Shown here in pieces: positions 18,676-26,566 of a DNA stretch of 64,000 nucleotides (position 1 is the stretch's first letter; each line of letters begins with the position of its first letter). Both the position numbers and the translations under genes were made by a program. The DNA is taken from NCBI GenBank assembly GCA_015234425.1, contig JADGNE010000006.1:310001-374000 (forward strand), in the 5' to 3' direction. The DNA comes from Devosia sp. GTDB taxonomy: Bacteria > Pseudomonadota > Alphaproteobacteria > Rhizobiales > Devosiaceae. The notes under the pieces are model-generated. The model saw nothing but the letters and a program-made list of their open reading frames with translations, made no database searches and was not told the DNA's origin.

Positions 18676-19533
18676 TTAGCCCTTCAGACCGGCCAGCATC
18701 ACACCGCGAACGATGTAGCGCTGCAGCACAAGGAACACGAGGAGCGTCGGGATCGTGCCGATCGCCGCGCCGGTCATGATCAGCTCCCACTGGATCGACG
18801 CTTCCGCCGAGAAGGAGGAGATGCCCACCGGCAGCGTATAAAGCTCCTTGGAGGTGGTCACGATCAGCGGCCAGAAGAACGCCGTCCAATTGCCGAGGAA
18901 GGTGAAGATGGCCAGAGCCGAGATCGCCGGCACCACCATAGGCATGGCGATCTTCCACCAGATGGTGAATTCGTTCAGCCCATCGACGCGCGCCGCCTCG
19001 AGGAAGTCGTTCGGCACACCCTCGAAGAACTGCTTCATCAGGAACGTCCCGAAAGCGGTCATCATGCCGGGGAACATGATGCCCCAGTAGCTGTCCAGCC
19101 AACCGAGCTGGCTGCTCATCAGATACCACGGGATCACCAGCATTTCGGTGGGGATCATCAGCGTCGAGAGAATGGCGAGGAAGATGAAATAGCGGCCGCG
19201 GAATTCGAACTTGGCCAGCGTATAGCCGACGATACTGTCGAAAAACACGTTCGATGCCGTCACCGTCAGCGCGATGAAGGTGGAATTGAAGAACCACTGC
19301 ATGAAGCGGCCATCACCCAACACCTTGAAATAGTTATCAAGCGTCGGCGCGGCGGGGATCAGCTTGAGGTCATAGACCTGTGCCGAGGTTTTCAGCGAGG
19401 TCGAGAACATGAACAGGAGCGGCGTGATCATGATCAGCCCGCCGATCAGTAGCAGCGTCCAGGTGATGATCCGCCCGGGGCGAATGTCACGGCGATTGGC
19501 TGCCAGCTCCGGAGTTGAGGTGGTCGCGGTCAT
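18676..19533 (-). CDS. Sugar ABC importer permease (MalG-like)
   Basis: 285 aa inner-membrane permease. The first hydrophobic segment is IITWTLLLIGGLIMITPLLF. The EAA loop EAARVDGLNEFTIWWKIAMPM is the CUT1-family form, and the C-terminus (RYIVRGVMLAGLKG) is the normal MalG ending. It overlaps MalF by 4 bp and is 3 bp from the lyase gene. Part of the transporter with the ATPase at 16094 and the binding protein at 20568. Confidence 0.93.
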   Translation of the reverse strand: MTATTSTPELAANRRDIRPGRIITWTLLLIGGLIMITPLLFMFSTSLKTSAQVYDLKLIPAAPTLDNYFKVLGDGRFMQWFFNSTFIALTVTASNVFFDSIVGYTLAKFEFRGRYFIFLAILSTLMIPTEMLVIPWYLMSSQLGWLDSYWGIMFPGMMTAFGTFLMKQFFEGVPNDFLEAARVDGLNEFTIWWKIAMPMVVPAISALAIFTFLGNWTAFFWPLIVTTSKELYTLPVGISSFSAEASIQWELIMTGAAIGTIPTLLVFLVLQRYIVRGVMLAGLKG

Positions 19534-20462
19534 TTCTTTTCCCTCAACACATAGAGCTGGAGCAGGGACACGATGAGCAGGATGGTAAACAGCACCACGG
19601 TCTGCGCGGCGGCATAGCCCATCTGATAGGACGAGAACGCAGTCTGGTAGATCATGAGCACCAGCGGCTTGGTCGCATTGAGCGGCCCACCCGGATCATT
19701 GGTGGTCATGTTGTAGACCTGGTCGAAAATGCGCAGGAACCCGATGGACGAGAACACCACGAGGAAGACGGTCGTCGGCTTCAGAAGCGGAATGGTGATC
19801 TTGCGCAGGATGGCGCTTTCGCCGAGCCCGTCGATCCGCGCCGCCTCATAAAAGGTGCCGGGGATGGCGCGCAGGCCAGCCATGAAAATGATGATCTGGA
19901 ACCCCAGGCCCGCCCAGATTGCCGGGATCAGGATCGAGATCAGCGCCTGGTCCACCGAGCGGAGGAACGGCTGCTGGGCAATACCGACCGAGCTCAGCAC
20001 CCCATTGATTACCCCGATCGGAACCGGCTGGTAGAACCAGCGCCACACCCAGCCCATGGCCGCGGCCGTGGTCAGGAAAGGCAGGAAATAGAGGGCGCGG
20101 ATAAAGCCGTGCATGAAGCGGACGCGATCGAGATAGAAAGCGATCACGAACGAAATGACGAGGCTCAGCGGCGTACCGATGATGAGATAGAGGAATGTGT
20201 TGTTGAACACTTTCCAGAAGACCGGGTCGGCGAACATTTTCTGGTAGTTCGCAAAGCCGATGAATTGGGCGGGGCGCAGCAGGTCCCAGTTGGTCAGCGA
20301 CAGCCAGAACGCCTGGAACGTCGGATAAAACCGGATCACCGCGTAAAAAAGAATGGGCAGGGCGAGGAAGGTCCAGGCCCAGATGACACGCTTGGTGCCG
20401 ATATTCAGCCGGTCCCAGAAGCGAACAGGGCCTGCTTGTGGAGTTGCGTTCACCGACGCCAT
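19530..20462 (-). CDS. Sugar ABC importer permease (MalF-like)
   Basis: 310 aa inner-membrane permease of the CUT1 family. Hydrophobic segments include VIWAWTFLALPILFYAVI; the conserved LTNWDLL and the EAA loop YEAARIDGLGESAILRKITIPLL are present. The ATG at 20460-20462 was chosen for the AGGAG about 6 nt upstream; longer starts would run into the intercistronic hairpin. Its stop overlaps MalG by 4 bp. Confidence 0.92.
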   Translation of the reverse strand: MASVNATPQAGPVRFWDRLNIGTKRVIWAWTFLALPILFYAVIRFYPTFQAFWLSLTNWDLLRPAQFIGFANYQKMFADPVFWKVFNNTFLYLIIGTPLSLVISFVIAFYLDRVRFMHGFIRALYFLPFLTTAAAMGWVWRWFYQPVPIGVINGVLSSVGIAQQPFLRSVDQALISILIPAIWAGLGFQIIIFMAGLRAIPGTFYEAARIDGLGESAILRKITIPLLKPTTVFLVVFSSIGFLRIFDQVYNMTTNDPGGPLNATKPLVLMIYQTAFSSYQMGYAAAQTVVLFTILLIVSLLQLYVLREKK

Positions 20463-20527
20463 TTTCGCTCCTGCACGTTTAGCCGGGGCTCCATTGGGAG
20501 CCCTGGCGATTGATCCCGCTTGTCGCC

Positions 20528-20541
20528 CCGGCCGAAGCCGG
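20528..20541 (-). promoter_or_regulatory. Intercistronic UUCG stem-loop between binding protein and MalF genes
   Basis: On the minus strand the sequence is CCGGC-TTCG-GCCGG, a 5-bp stem closed by the very stable cUUCGg tetraloop. It lies in the 105-bp gap after the binding-protein stop (20568) and before malF (start 20462). No T-run follows. Likely protects the upstream message or reduces read-through, as in other ABC operons here. Confidence 0.6.
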
Positions 20542-20567
20542 AGCAACCAATATCGGGGCGCTCTCTG

Positions 20568-21806
20568 TTACTGGCGGCCGGCGTCGATGATTGCCTGCTC
20601 GGCCTGAGCGGCCTGGGCGAGGGAATCTTCGATGGACTGACCTTCGAGCAGGACGCGATTGACCATGTCGATCGACGTCTGGCGCTGCCCAGCTTCATCA
20701 TAGAAACGCGTGGTGTGGGCGTATTCGAGACCCTTGAGGAACGGCCCGAGGATCGGGTCGGCCAGATTGGCGTCGGTCAGCGCAACGTCGCGGCGGGCCG
20801 GAAGCTCGCCAACGGTCTCGAGCCAGATTTCCATCGCCTCGGGCGAGGAAATGTACTTGAGGAACTTCTGTGCCGCTTCGAGCTCTTCGCCCTCCGCGGT
20901 CGCGCCGATACCATTCGCGAAATAGCTCGAATAGTTCGAACGCATGCCGTTGGCATCAGCCGGCAGCTCGACCACACCCCATTCAAACGGGTTGCCGGCA
21001 AAGGCGCCGAGACGGAACGTGCCGTCGATGGTCATGGCGGCAAGACCGGCGCGGAACGCTGCCTGACCCTCATCCATGAAGCCGACGAGACCAACCTTCT
21101 GCTCGGTCTGGAGGTCCGTGTAGAACTTCAGCGCTGCGGCACCGGCCGCATCATTGTAGGCCACATTGCCTTCGGCATCATAAGGCACGCCGCCATTCTG
21201 GCGCACGAGAGCCTCGCGCCACCAGTGGTGATCCTGGCCGGCCATGTCGAGCGTGATGCCTGCGGTGGTGATATTACCGCCGCCATCGCGCTTGGTGGTC
21301 GCCTCGGCAGCCGCGAGCAGCTCCTCGAGATTGGTCGGCGGCTCGATACCGGCTTCTGCGAACAGCGCCTTGTTGTAGAACAGGGCGAGCGAACGCACGG
21401 CGGTCGGCAGACCATAATAGTCATCGCCGCGCTTCATCGCCGAGACGATGGGGAAAAAGTCGGCTTCGATCTCGGCGTGCGGGAACACAGCCGGATCCAG
21501 CGGCTGGATCAGCCCGCCGTTCACGAACTGATCGGTCCAGCCGTAGAACAGCTGCACCACGTCCGGACCCTGGCCGGCAACCTTGGCCGCGACGACGCGG
21601 GTCTGGTAATCCGCATAGGGGAAGGTCGTGTGCTTGACGGTGATGTCTGGATTGGCTGCCTCGAAATTCTCGATCAGCTTGTCCATGGCCTGGATGCGGC
21701 TGTCGAAAACATACTGCCAATATTCAATCTCGACGGCCTGAGCCGCGCCCATTGCCAGGAAGCTGACGCCGGCGACGAGCCCGGCCAATTTTGCCTTGGT
21801 GAGCAT
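20568..21806 (-). CDS. Sugar ABC importer substrate-binding protein (family 1)
   Basis: 412 aa periplasmic binding protein. The signal peptide is MLTKAKLAGLVAGVSFLAMG ending AAQA (about residue 24), then VEIEYWQYV. Class-1 features include FEAANPDITVKHTTFPY, GQGPDVVQLFYGW and YYGLPTAVRSLALFYNKALF. A strong GGAGG lies about 6 nt before the ATG at 21804-21806. First gene of the operon 20568 to 14473, which continues through two permeases, the lyase, ATPase, PfkB kinase and NagB. Ligand is inferred, from operon mates only, to be an amino-sugar compound. A perfect TTGACA -35 element lies at 21910-21915 on the minus strand. Confidence 0.92.
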   Translation of the reverse strand: MLTKAKLAGLVAGVSFLAMGAAQAVEIEYWQYVFDSRIQAMDKLIENFEAANPDITVKHTTFPYADYQTRVVAAKVAGQGPDVVQLFYGWTDQFVNGGLIQPLDPAVFPHAEIEADFFPIVSAMKRGDDYYGLPTAVRSLALFYNKALFAEAGIEPPTNLEELLAAAEATTKRDGGGNITTAGITLDMAGQDHHWWREALVRQNGGVPYDAEGNVAYNDAAGAAALKFYTDLQTEQKVGLVGFMDEGQAAFRAGLAAMTIDGTFRLGAFAGNPFEWGVVELPADANGMRSNYSSYFANGIGATAEGEELEAAQKFLKYISSPEAMEIWLETVGELPARRDVALTDANLADPILGPFLKGLEYAHTTRFYDEAGQRQTSIDMVNRVLLEGQSIEDSLAQAAQAEQAIIDAGRQ

Positions 21807-21909
21807 TCTTTTCCTCCGTATGGCCGCCGAACCCTGCGACAGCCCTCTCTCCGAGCCTGAGGCGGACTCCCGCCTAGCTGGCCTTAGCGTCGAACAGATC
21901 AGGCGCCCC

Positions 21910-21956
21910 TGTCAATAAAATAATCTACTTGAGTTATTTTGTTCGCGATCTATCGT
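21910..21956. promoter_or_regulatory. Divergent promoter with candidate ROK operator
   Basis: Between the sugar-binding-protein gene (minus) and the ROK gene (plus). An inverted repeat AAAATAA (21917-21923) and TTATTTT (21934-21940) with a 10-nt spacer is visible. On the plus strand TTGAGT (21929-21934), 16 bp and TATCGT (21951-21956) can serve as promoter for the ROK gene. On the minus strand TTGACA (21910-21915) is a perfect -35 for the importer operon. The stretch 21920-21935 recurs with 14 of 16 matches upstream of the Tat-PIG-L gene. The overlap of dyad and both promoters suits repression by the ROK protein encoded alongside. Confidence 0.6.
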
Positions 21957-22009
21957 GTCCATCGATCACGGCATACCGTGGTCCCGGTATCGTGGGGAGG
22001 ACTAGGGTA

Positions 22010-23233
22010 TTGAGCGGACGCACGAAATCGGAACTGCGCCAGCGCGTGGCTATCGGGTCGAACCCCGAGCGGAACCGCGCGCATAATCGCCGCGTCGTTC
22101 TCGAAGTCATCCGTATGCACGAGCATTTGGGACGCACCGAGATCGCGCGGCGGGCCCAGCTCACCCCGCAGGCCGTTGCCAATATTGTCGAGGAACTGCT
22201 TGAAGAGGGCCTGCTCATCGAGCTTGGGCGCCTGCGCTCCGGTCGCGGGCAGCCGCCGATCCAGTTCGCCGTCAATCCCGATGGCCCGCTGACCGCCGGC
22301 GTCGAAATCGCCGCCGACCACATGGTCACCGCCCTCCTCGACCTCTCGGGCGGCATTCGCGGCCAGTCCATCATTCCCCTTCCCGACGCTGGGCCGGATG
22401 TCGTTCCCGGCCTTGTCGCCAAGGAGGTCGCCCGCCTCGAAGCCTCGCTCGGCGCCGACCACAACAAGCTCCTCGGCCTCGGCGTCGTCATGCCCGGCCC
22501 GTTCGAAGTTGAGGGCATGAGCTCGGTCGGCCCGGCCACCCTCCCCGGCTGGACCGGCACCGATCCCGTCGCGCTCTTTGCTAAAGCCACCGGCCAGCAT
22601 GTCGTGGTCGAGAACGACGCCACCGCCGCTGTCGTGGGCGAACGCCTCTATGGCGCCGGCCGCCAGCTGGGCTCCTTCTGCTACCTTTATTTCGGGGTCG
22701 GTCTCGGCCTCGGTGTCATCCAGGACGGCCGTCCCCTGCGCGGCGCCTTCGGCAATGCCGGTGAAATCGGCCATGTCGGCCTCGTGCCGCGCAATGGCGC
22801 CACCCGCTATGGCCCGGCGGGCGCGCTCGAGCGCTTCGTTTCCGTCTTCGCCCTGCGCGAGCGCCTTGCCATGGCGGGCATCTACGCGGCCAATGTCGAG
22901 GACATCCAGCGCCTCCACGACGAGGGCGACAAGACCCTCCTCGACTGGATCACCATGGCTGCCGATTATCTCGCGCCCACGGTCGCCATGCTGGAAAACA
23001 TCTTCGACCCCGAAACCGTCATTTTCGGCGGCGGCCTCCCCGATTCCGTCCTCGAAGCGGTCATCGCGGCGCTTGATCCCCTGCCGGTCTCCGTCGCCAC
23101 CCGCCAGAAGCGCACCATGCCCCGCGTCATTCGCGGTCAGACCGGCCGCCTCACCGCTGCCCTCGGCGCGGCTGCTCTGCCGCTGCTCGACACTGTTTCG
23201 CCGCACCTCAGCACTGCCGGCCCCGCCACCTGA
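22010..23233 (+). CDS. ROK-family transcriptional repressor
   Basis: 407 aa from a TTG start at 22010, chosen because GGGGAGG lies 9 nt upstream; a longer frame would begin inside the operator. N-terminal winged helix: HNRRVVLEVIRMHEHLGRTEIARRAQLTPQAVANIVEELLEEGLL. The sugar-kinase-like part follows, with VENDATAAVVGERLYG, the catalytic-type GNAGEIGHVGL and FGGGLPDS. The usual zinc-binding C-x-C-G-x-x-G-C motif after GH is absent (the stretch there is RNGATRYGPAGALE). It likely senses an amino sugar or its phosphate. Divergent from the sugar importer operon and co-directional with the PIG-L and DMT genes. Confidence 0.85.
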   Translation: MSGRTKSELRQRVAIGSNPERNRAHNRRVVLEVIRMHEHLGRTEIARRAQLTPQAVANIVEELLEEGLLIELGRLRSGRGQPPIQFAVNPDGPLTAGVEIAADHMVTALLDLSGGIRGQSIIPLPDAGPDVVPGLVAKEVARLEASLGADHNKLLGLGVVMPGPFEVEGMSSVGPATLPGWTGTDPVALFAKATGQHVVVENDATAAVVGERLYGAGRQLGSFCYLYFGVGLGLGVIQDGRPLRGAFGNAGEIGHVGLVPRNGATRYGPAGALERFVSVFALRERLAMAGIYAANVEDIQRLHDEGDKTLLDWITMAADYLAPTVAMLENIFDPETVIFGGGLPDSVLEAVIAALDPLPVSVATRQKRTMPRVIRGQTGRLTAALGAAALPLLDTVSPHLSTAGPAT

Positions 23234-23256
23234 TTTTTTGCCGAATGGAGCTTTCC

Positions 23257-25593
23257 ATGCTGCCAGATCGTGATCGCCTGCGCCGCCGCGCCACCCAGCC
23301 CCGCCTCGTGGCATTACACCGCGCATTGGGGCGCCTGCGTTCCACCGTCACCGTCATGAACACCGGCGCGCATCCCGATGACGAGCACAATGACATGCTC
23401 GCGACCCTCCGCCACCAGCATGGCGCCCGCATCATTGTCGCCTGCTCCACCCGCGGCGAAGGCGGCCAGAACACGCTTGGCCCGGAGCGCCTTGGCCCCC
23501 TCGGGGTCCTGCGCAGCCGCGAGATGGAAGAAGCCGCCCGTGTAATAGACGCCGACATCGCCTGGCTCGGCCACGGACCCGACGATCCCGTCCACGATTT
23601 CGGCTTCTCCAAATCCGGCCCCGACACCCTCGGCCGCTGGGGCGAGGACCGCACCATTGATCGCCTCGTCCGCGCCTATCGCCAGTTCCGCCCCGACATT
23701 GTCATCCCCACCTTCCTCGACGTGCCCGGCCAGCATGGCCACCACCGCGCCATGACCGACGCGGCCGAACGCGCCCTCGCGCTCGCCGCCGACCCCGCCT
23801 ATATCACCGAAGGCTTCTCCCCCTGGCGCGTCGCCAAATACTACCTCCCTGCCTGGTCCGGCGGCGGCGACACCTATGATGACGAGCTCCCCCCGCCCCC
23901 GGCCACCACCACTATCACCGCCAACGGCCCTGACGCCGCCACGGGCATGAGTTTTGACCGCCTCGGCGAAGTGTCCCGCGCCTATCACGCCAGCCAGAAC
24001 ATGGGCTTCTGGCGCCACCCGCCCCACACCAGCTGGCAGCTCCACCTTGTCGGCGGCGCCACTGAAACCAGTATCTTTGACCAACTCCCCACCCGGCTCA
24101 CCGATCTCGGCGGCACTCCCGCCCTCGCCGAGGCCGACGCGGCCATCGAAGCCGCCATCGCCGCCTTCCCCGATGCGGACAAGCTGATCACAGCCCTCCT
24201 CACCGCCCGCCGCGCCATCCTCGCTGCCACTCCCGGCATCGCCCCCGAACACGCCCACCGCCTCACGCGAAAACTGCGCGAAATCGACGCCGTCCTGGCC
24301 CTCGCCGCCGGCATCGACATCTCAGCCGCGCTTTCCGCCGCGAGCCTCATCCCCGGCGCCTCCATCGACCTCATCATCGAAGCCGATCCCGGCCGCGCCA
24401 GCGCCCTCACCATCACCCCGCGCGCCCACCCCGCCATAACCGCCCCCGCCGCAGCCTCCCTCGACACCGGCCGCACCGAGCTCACCATCTCTGCCAGCCC
24501 GGAGGCCCCAATCGGCAATCCCTTCCACCCCGACTGGCACAGCCTCGGCGGCAATGGCCTGCTCTCTCTCGAGGTGACCGCCATCGTAGCCGGCGAAACC
24601 ATTAGCTTCGCCCTCGACACCGAAGAGCCCCTCGTCATCGACCCGGCCCACGCCGTTTCGATCTCCCCGGATGCCCTCATCATCCCCACCGGCACCACCG
24701 CCCCGCAGACCATCGCCATCAAGGGCGCGTCTCCCCGGTCGCTGGCCCTCCCCGCTCTGCCCGGCCTCGCCATCGGCACAACCGACGCCGGCCTCACGCT
24801 CACCCCGTCAGCAGATCTCGCGCCCGGCCGCCACAGCCTCCCCATCAGCGTCAATGGCCAGCCCGCCTACGCGGTCACGCCAATCGCCTATCCCCATATC
24901 GGCCGTACCCGCTTCGTGCGCCCGCAAACCCTCGACATCCTCGCCCTAGATCTGACGCTCCCCAAGACCCGCATCGGCTATATCGGCGGCGGTGCCGATA
25001 ATGTCGGCCTCTGGCTCGAGCGTCTCGGCGTTGACGTCACCCCGCTCGGCCCCGATGCCCTCTCGGGCGATCTCACCCCCTACGACACCATAGTCGTCGG
25101 CCTCTTCGCCTTCGGCACTCGTCCCGATCTCGCTGCGGCAATCGCAAAACTCCACGAGTTCGTCCGCGCCGGCGGCCATCTCGTCACCCTCTACCACCGC
25201 CCCGGCGACAACTGGCGCCCGGACGTCACGCCGCCCCTGCCCCTCACCATCGGCAGCCCCTCGCTGCGCTGGCGTGTCACCAATCCGGCCGCGCCCGTCA
25301 CCCTGCTTGATCCCGAACACCCGCTCTTTACCGGCCCCAATCGCATCACCACCGCCGATTTCGACGGTTGGGACAAGGAGCGCGGCCTCTATTTCGCCTC
25401 CAGCTGGGACAGCGCCTACACCCCACTTCTGTCCATGAGCGACGCGGGAGAGAGCCCCCTCACCGGGTCCCTGCTCTCGGCAAAAATCGGCGAAGGCCGC
25501 CACACCCACACAAGCCTCGTCCTCCATCACCAGATGGACAAGGTCGTGCCCGGCGCCTTCCGGCTCATGGCCAATCTCCTCCAGGCGGCCTGA
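23257..25593 (+). CDS. PIG-L-family deacetylase, large two-part form, cytosolic
   Basis: 778 aa, no signal peptide. The zinc-dependent LmbE/PIG-L deacetylase domain holds AHPDDE at residues 38-43, TRGEGGQNTLGPERLG, and the metal/catalytic GQHGHHR near 157-163. The middle region (about 300-550) is beta-rich with no motif I recognise. The C-terminal part (about 560-778) resembles a class-I glutamine-amidotransferase-like sheet (RIGYIGGGADNVGLWLERLG, GGHLVTLYHRPGD). PIG-L enzymes remove N-acetyl groups from GlcNAc-linked compounds. ATG at 23257 has GGAG 6 nt upstream; an ATG at 23245 has none. Between the ROK gene and a DMT gene in one operon, with a Tat-exported paralogue at 26567. Confidence 0.85.
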   Translation: MLPDRDRLRRRATQPRLVALHRALGRLRSTVTVMNTGAHPDDEHNDMLATLRHQHGARIIVACSTRGEGGQNTLGPERLGPLGVLRSREMEEAARVIDADIAWLGHGPDDPVHDFGFSKSGPDTLGRWGEDRTIDRLVRAYRQFRPDIVIPTFLDVPGQHGHHRAMTDAAERALALAADPAYITEGFSPWRVAKYYLPAWSGGGDTYDDELPPPPATTTITANGPDAATGMSFDRLGEVSRAYHASQNMGFWRHPPHTSWQLHLVGGATETSIFDQLPTRLTDLGGTPALAEADAAIEAAIAAFPDADKLITALLTARRAILAATPGIAPEHAHRLTRKLREIDAVLALAAGIDISAALSAASLIPGASIDLIIEADPGRASALTITPRAHPAITAPAAASLDTGRTELTISASPEAPIGNPFHPDWHSLGGNGLLSLEVTAIVAGETISFALDTEEPLVIDPAHAVSISPDALIIPTGTTAPQTIAIKGASPRSLALPALPGLAIGTTDAGLTLTPSADLAPGRHSLPISVNGQPAYAVTPIAYPHIGRTRFVRPQTLDILALDLTLPKTRIGYIGGGADNVGLWLERLGVDVTPLGPDALSGDLTPYDTIVVGLFAFGTRPDLAAAIAKLHEFVRAGGHLVTLYHRPGDNWRPDVTPPLPLTIGSPSLRWRVTNPAAPVTLLDPEHPLFTGPNRITTADFDGWDKERGLYFASSWDSAYTPLLSMSDAGESPLTGSLLSAKIGEGRHTHTSLVLHHQMDKVVPGAFRLMANLLQAA

Positions 25594-25599
25594 TCGCAA

Positions 25600-26463
25600 G
25601 TGTCCGGCCCGCCCCGCATCGCTGTTGCCTGGCTCCTCAGCGACATGGTGCTCGTCACCATCATGACGGTGCTGGTCAAGCTCGGCGGGGCCAGCTATCC
25701 GGCGGTGCAGATGGTCTTCATCCGCTCGCTGATCGGCCTCGTCAGCGTCCTGCCCCTCGCCTGGCGCCATCGCCACGCCCTGCGCCAGACGCGCCAATGG
25801 GGCCGCCACAGCTTTCGCGTGCTCTGCAACACGCTTGCCCTCAATGCCAATTTCGCCGCCCTGACAGCCCTGCCGCTGGCCCTCGTCAACGCCATCGGCT
25901 TCATGCGCCCGCTGGTCGTCCTCGCGCTGGCCACCTTCATGCTGGGCGAACGCTCCGGCCCCTGGCGCTGGATCGGCGCCCTCATCGGCTTTGGCGGCGT
26001 GCTGGTCATGGTTGGCCCCAGCGAAATCTCCTGGAATCTCGGGCTCCTCGCCGCCCTCGCCATGGTCGTCTTCGGCTCGCTTGCCACCGTCCAGACCCGG
26101 GCCCTCGCCGGCGAAAACACCACCGTCCTCATGGTCTTTTATACCGTCGGCCTCACCGTCTTCACCGCTCTTCCCGCCCTCTGGGCCTGGCAGCCGGTTG
26201 CAAATTCCGATTGGCCGCTGCTGCTGGCCATCGGCGTTCTCGCCCAGATCGGCCAATATTGTTATCTGCGCGCCTACCAGTCGAGCCCGGCCAATCGCCT
26301 GGCACCCTTCCACTATCTTTCGATCGTCTTGGCCAGCCTCGCCGGCTTCCTCGCTTTCGGCGAAGTCCCGGCCCCCACCACCTTTGCCGGCATCGCCATC
26401 ATCATCGCCGCGCTCGTCATCACTACCCGGCTCGACCGCCGCAGCCAGACAAAGCCCGAATAG
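25600..26463 (+). CDS. DMT-superfamily (EamA) transporter
   Basis: 287 aa with about ten hydrophobic segments arranged as two EamA repeats. Recognisable stretches are IMTVLVKLGGASYPAVQMVFIRSL in the first repeat and RAYQSSPANRLAPFHYLSIV with the FGEVPAPTTFAGIAIIIAAL ending in the second. The start is GTG at 25600, 6 bp after the PIG-L stop, so it is probably translationally coupled. Family members are mostly metabolite exporters; the substrate is unknown. An intrinsic terminator follows its stop. Confidence 0.87.
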   Translation: MSGPPRIAVAWLLSDMVLVTIMTVLVKLGGASYPAVQMVFIRSLIGLVSVLPLAWRHRHALRQTRQWGRHSFRVLCNTLALNANFAALTALPLALVNAIGFMRPLVVLALATFMLGERSGPWRWIGALIGFGGVLVMVGPSEISWNLGLLAALAMVVFGSLATVQTRALAGENTTVLMVFYTVGLTVFTALPALWAWQPVANSDWPLLLAIGVLAQIGQYCYLRAYQSSPANRLAPFHYLSIVLASLAGFLAFGEVPAPTTFAGIAIIIAALVITTRLDRRSQTKPE

Positions 26464-26467
26464 AAAA

Positions 26468-26496
26468 CCCCCGGCCGATGCGACCGGGGGCTTTTT
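26468..26496 (+). terminator. Intrinsic terminator of the ROK-PIG-L-DMT operon
   Basis: Starts 5 bp after the DMT stop codon. The stem pairs CCCCCGGCCG with CGACCGGGGG (one G-U pair) around a 3-nt loop and is followed by CTTTTT. It ends the plus-strand operon before the convergent Tat-PIG-L gene. Confidence 0.85.
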
Positions 26497-26566
26497 GCCG
26501 CTGGAGGTTGCGGCCTTGGTGGTTCGCGCCAGGGAGGAGAGCGCGAACCGGTATGGGTAACTAATC

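Noticed and set aside
24946..26313. 455-codon minus-strand frame spanning the end of PIG-L and the DMT gene
   Set aside because: Composition is low-complexity Gly/Ala/Glu/Asp and it opposes two genes with clear motifs.
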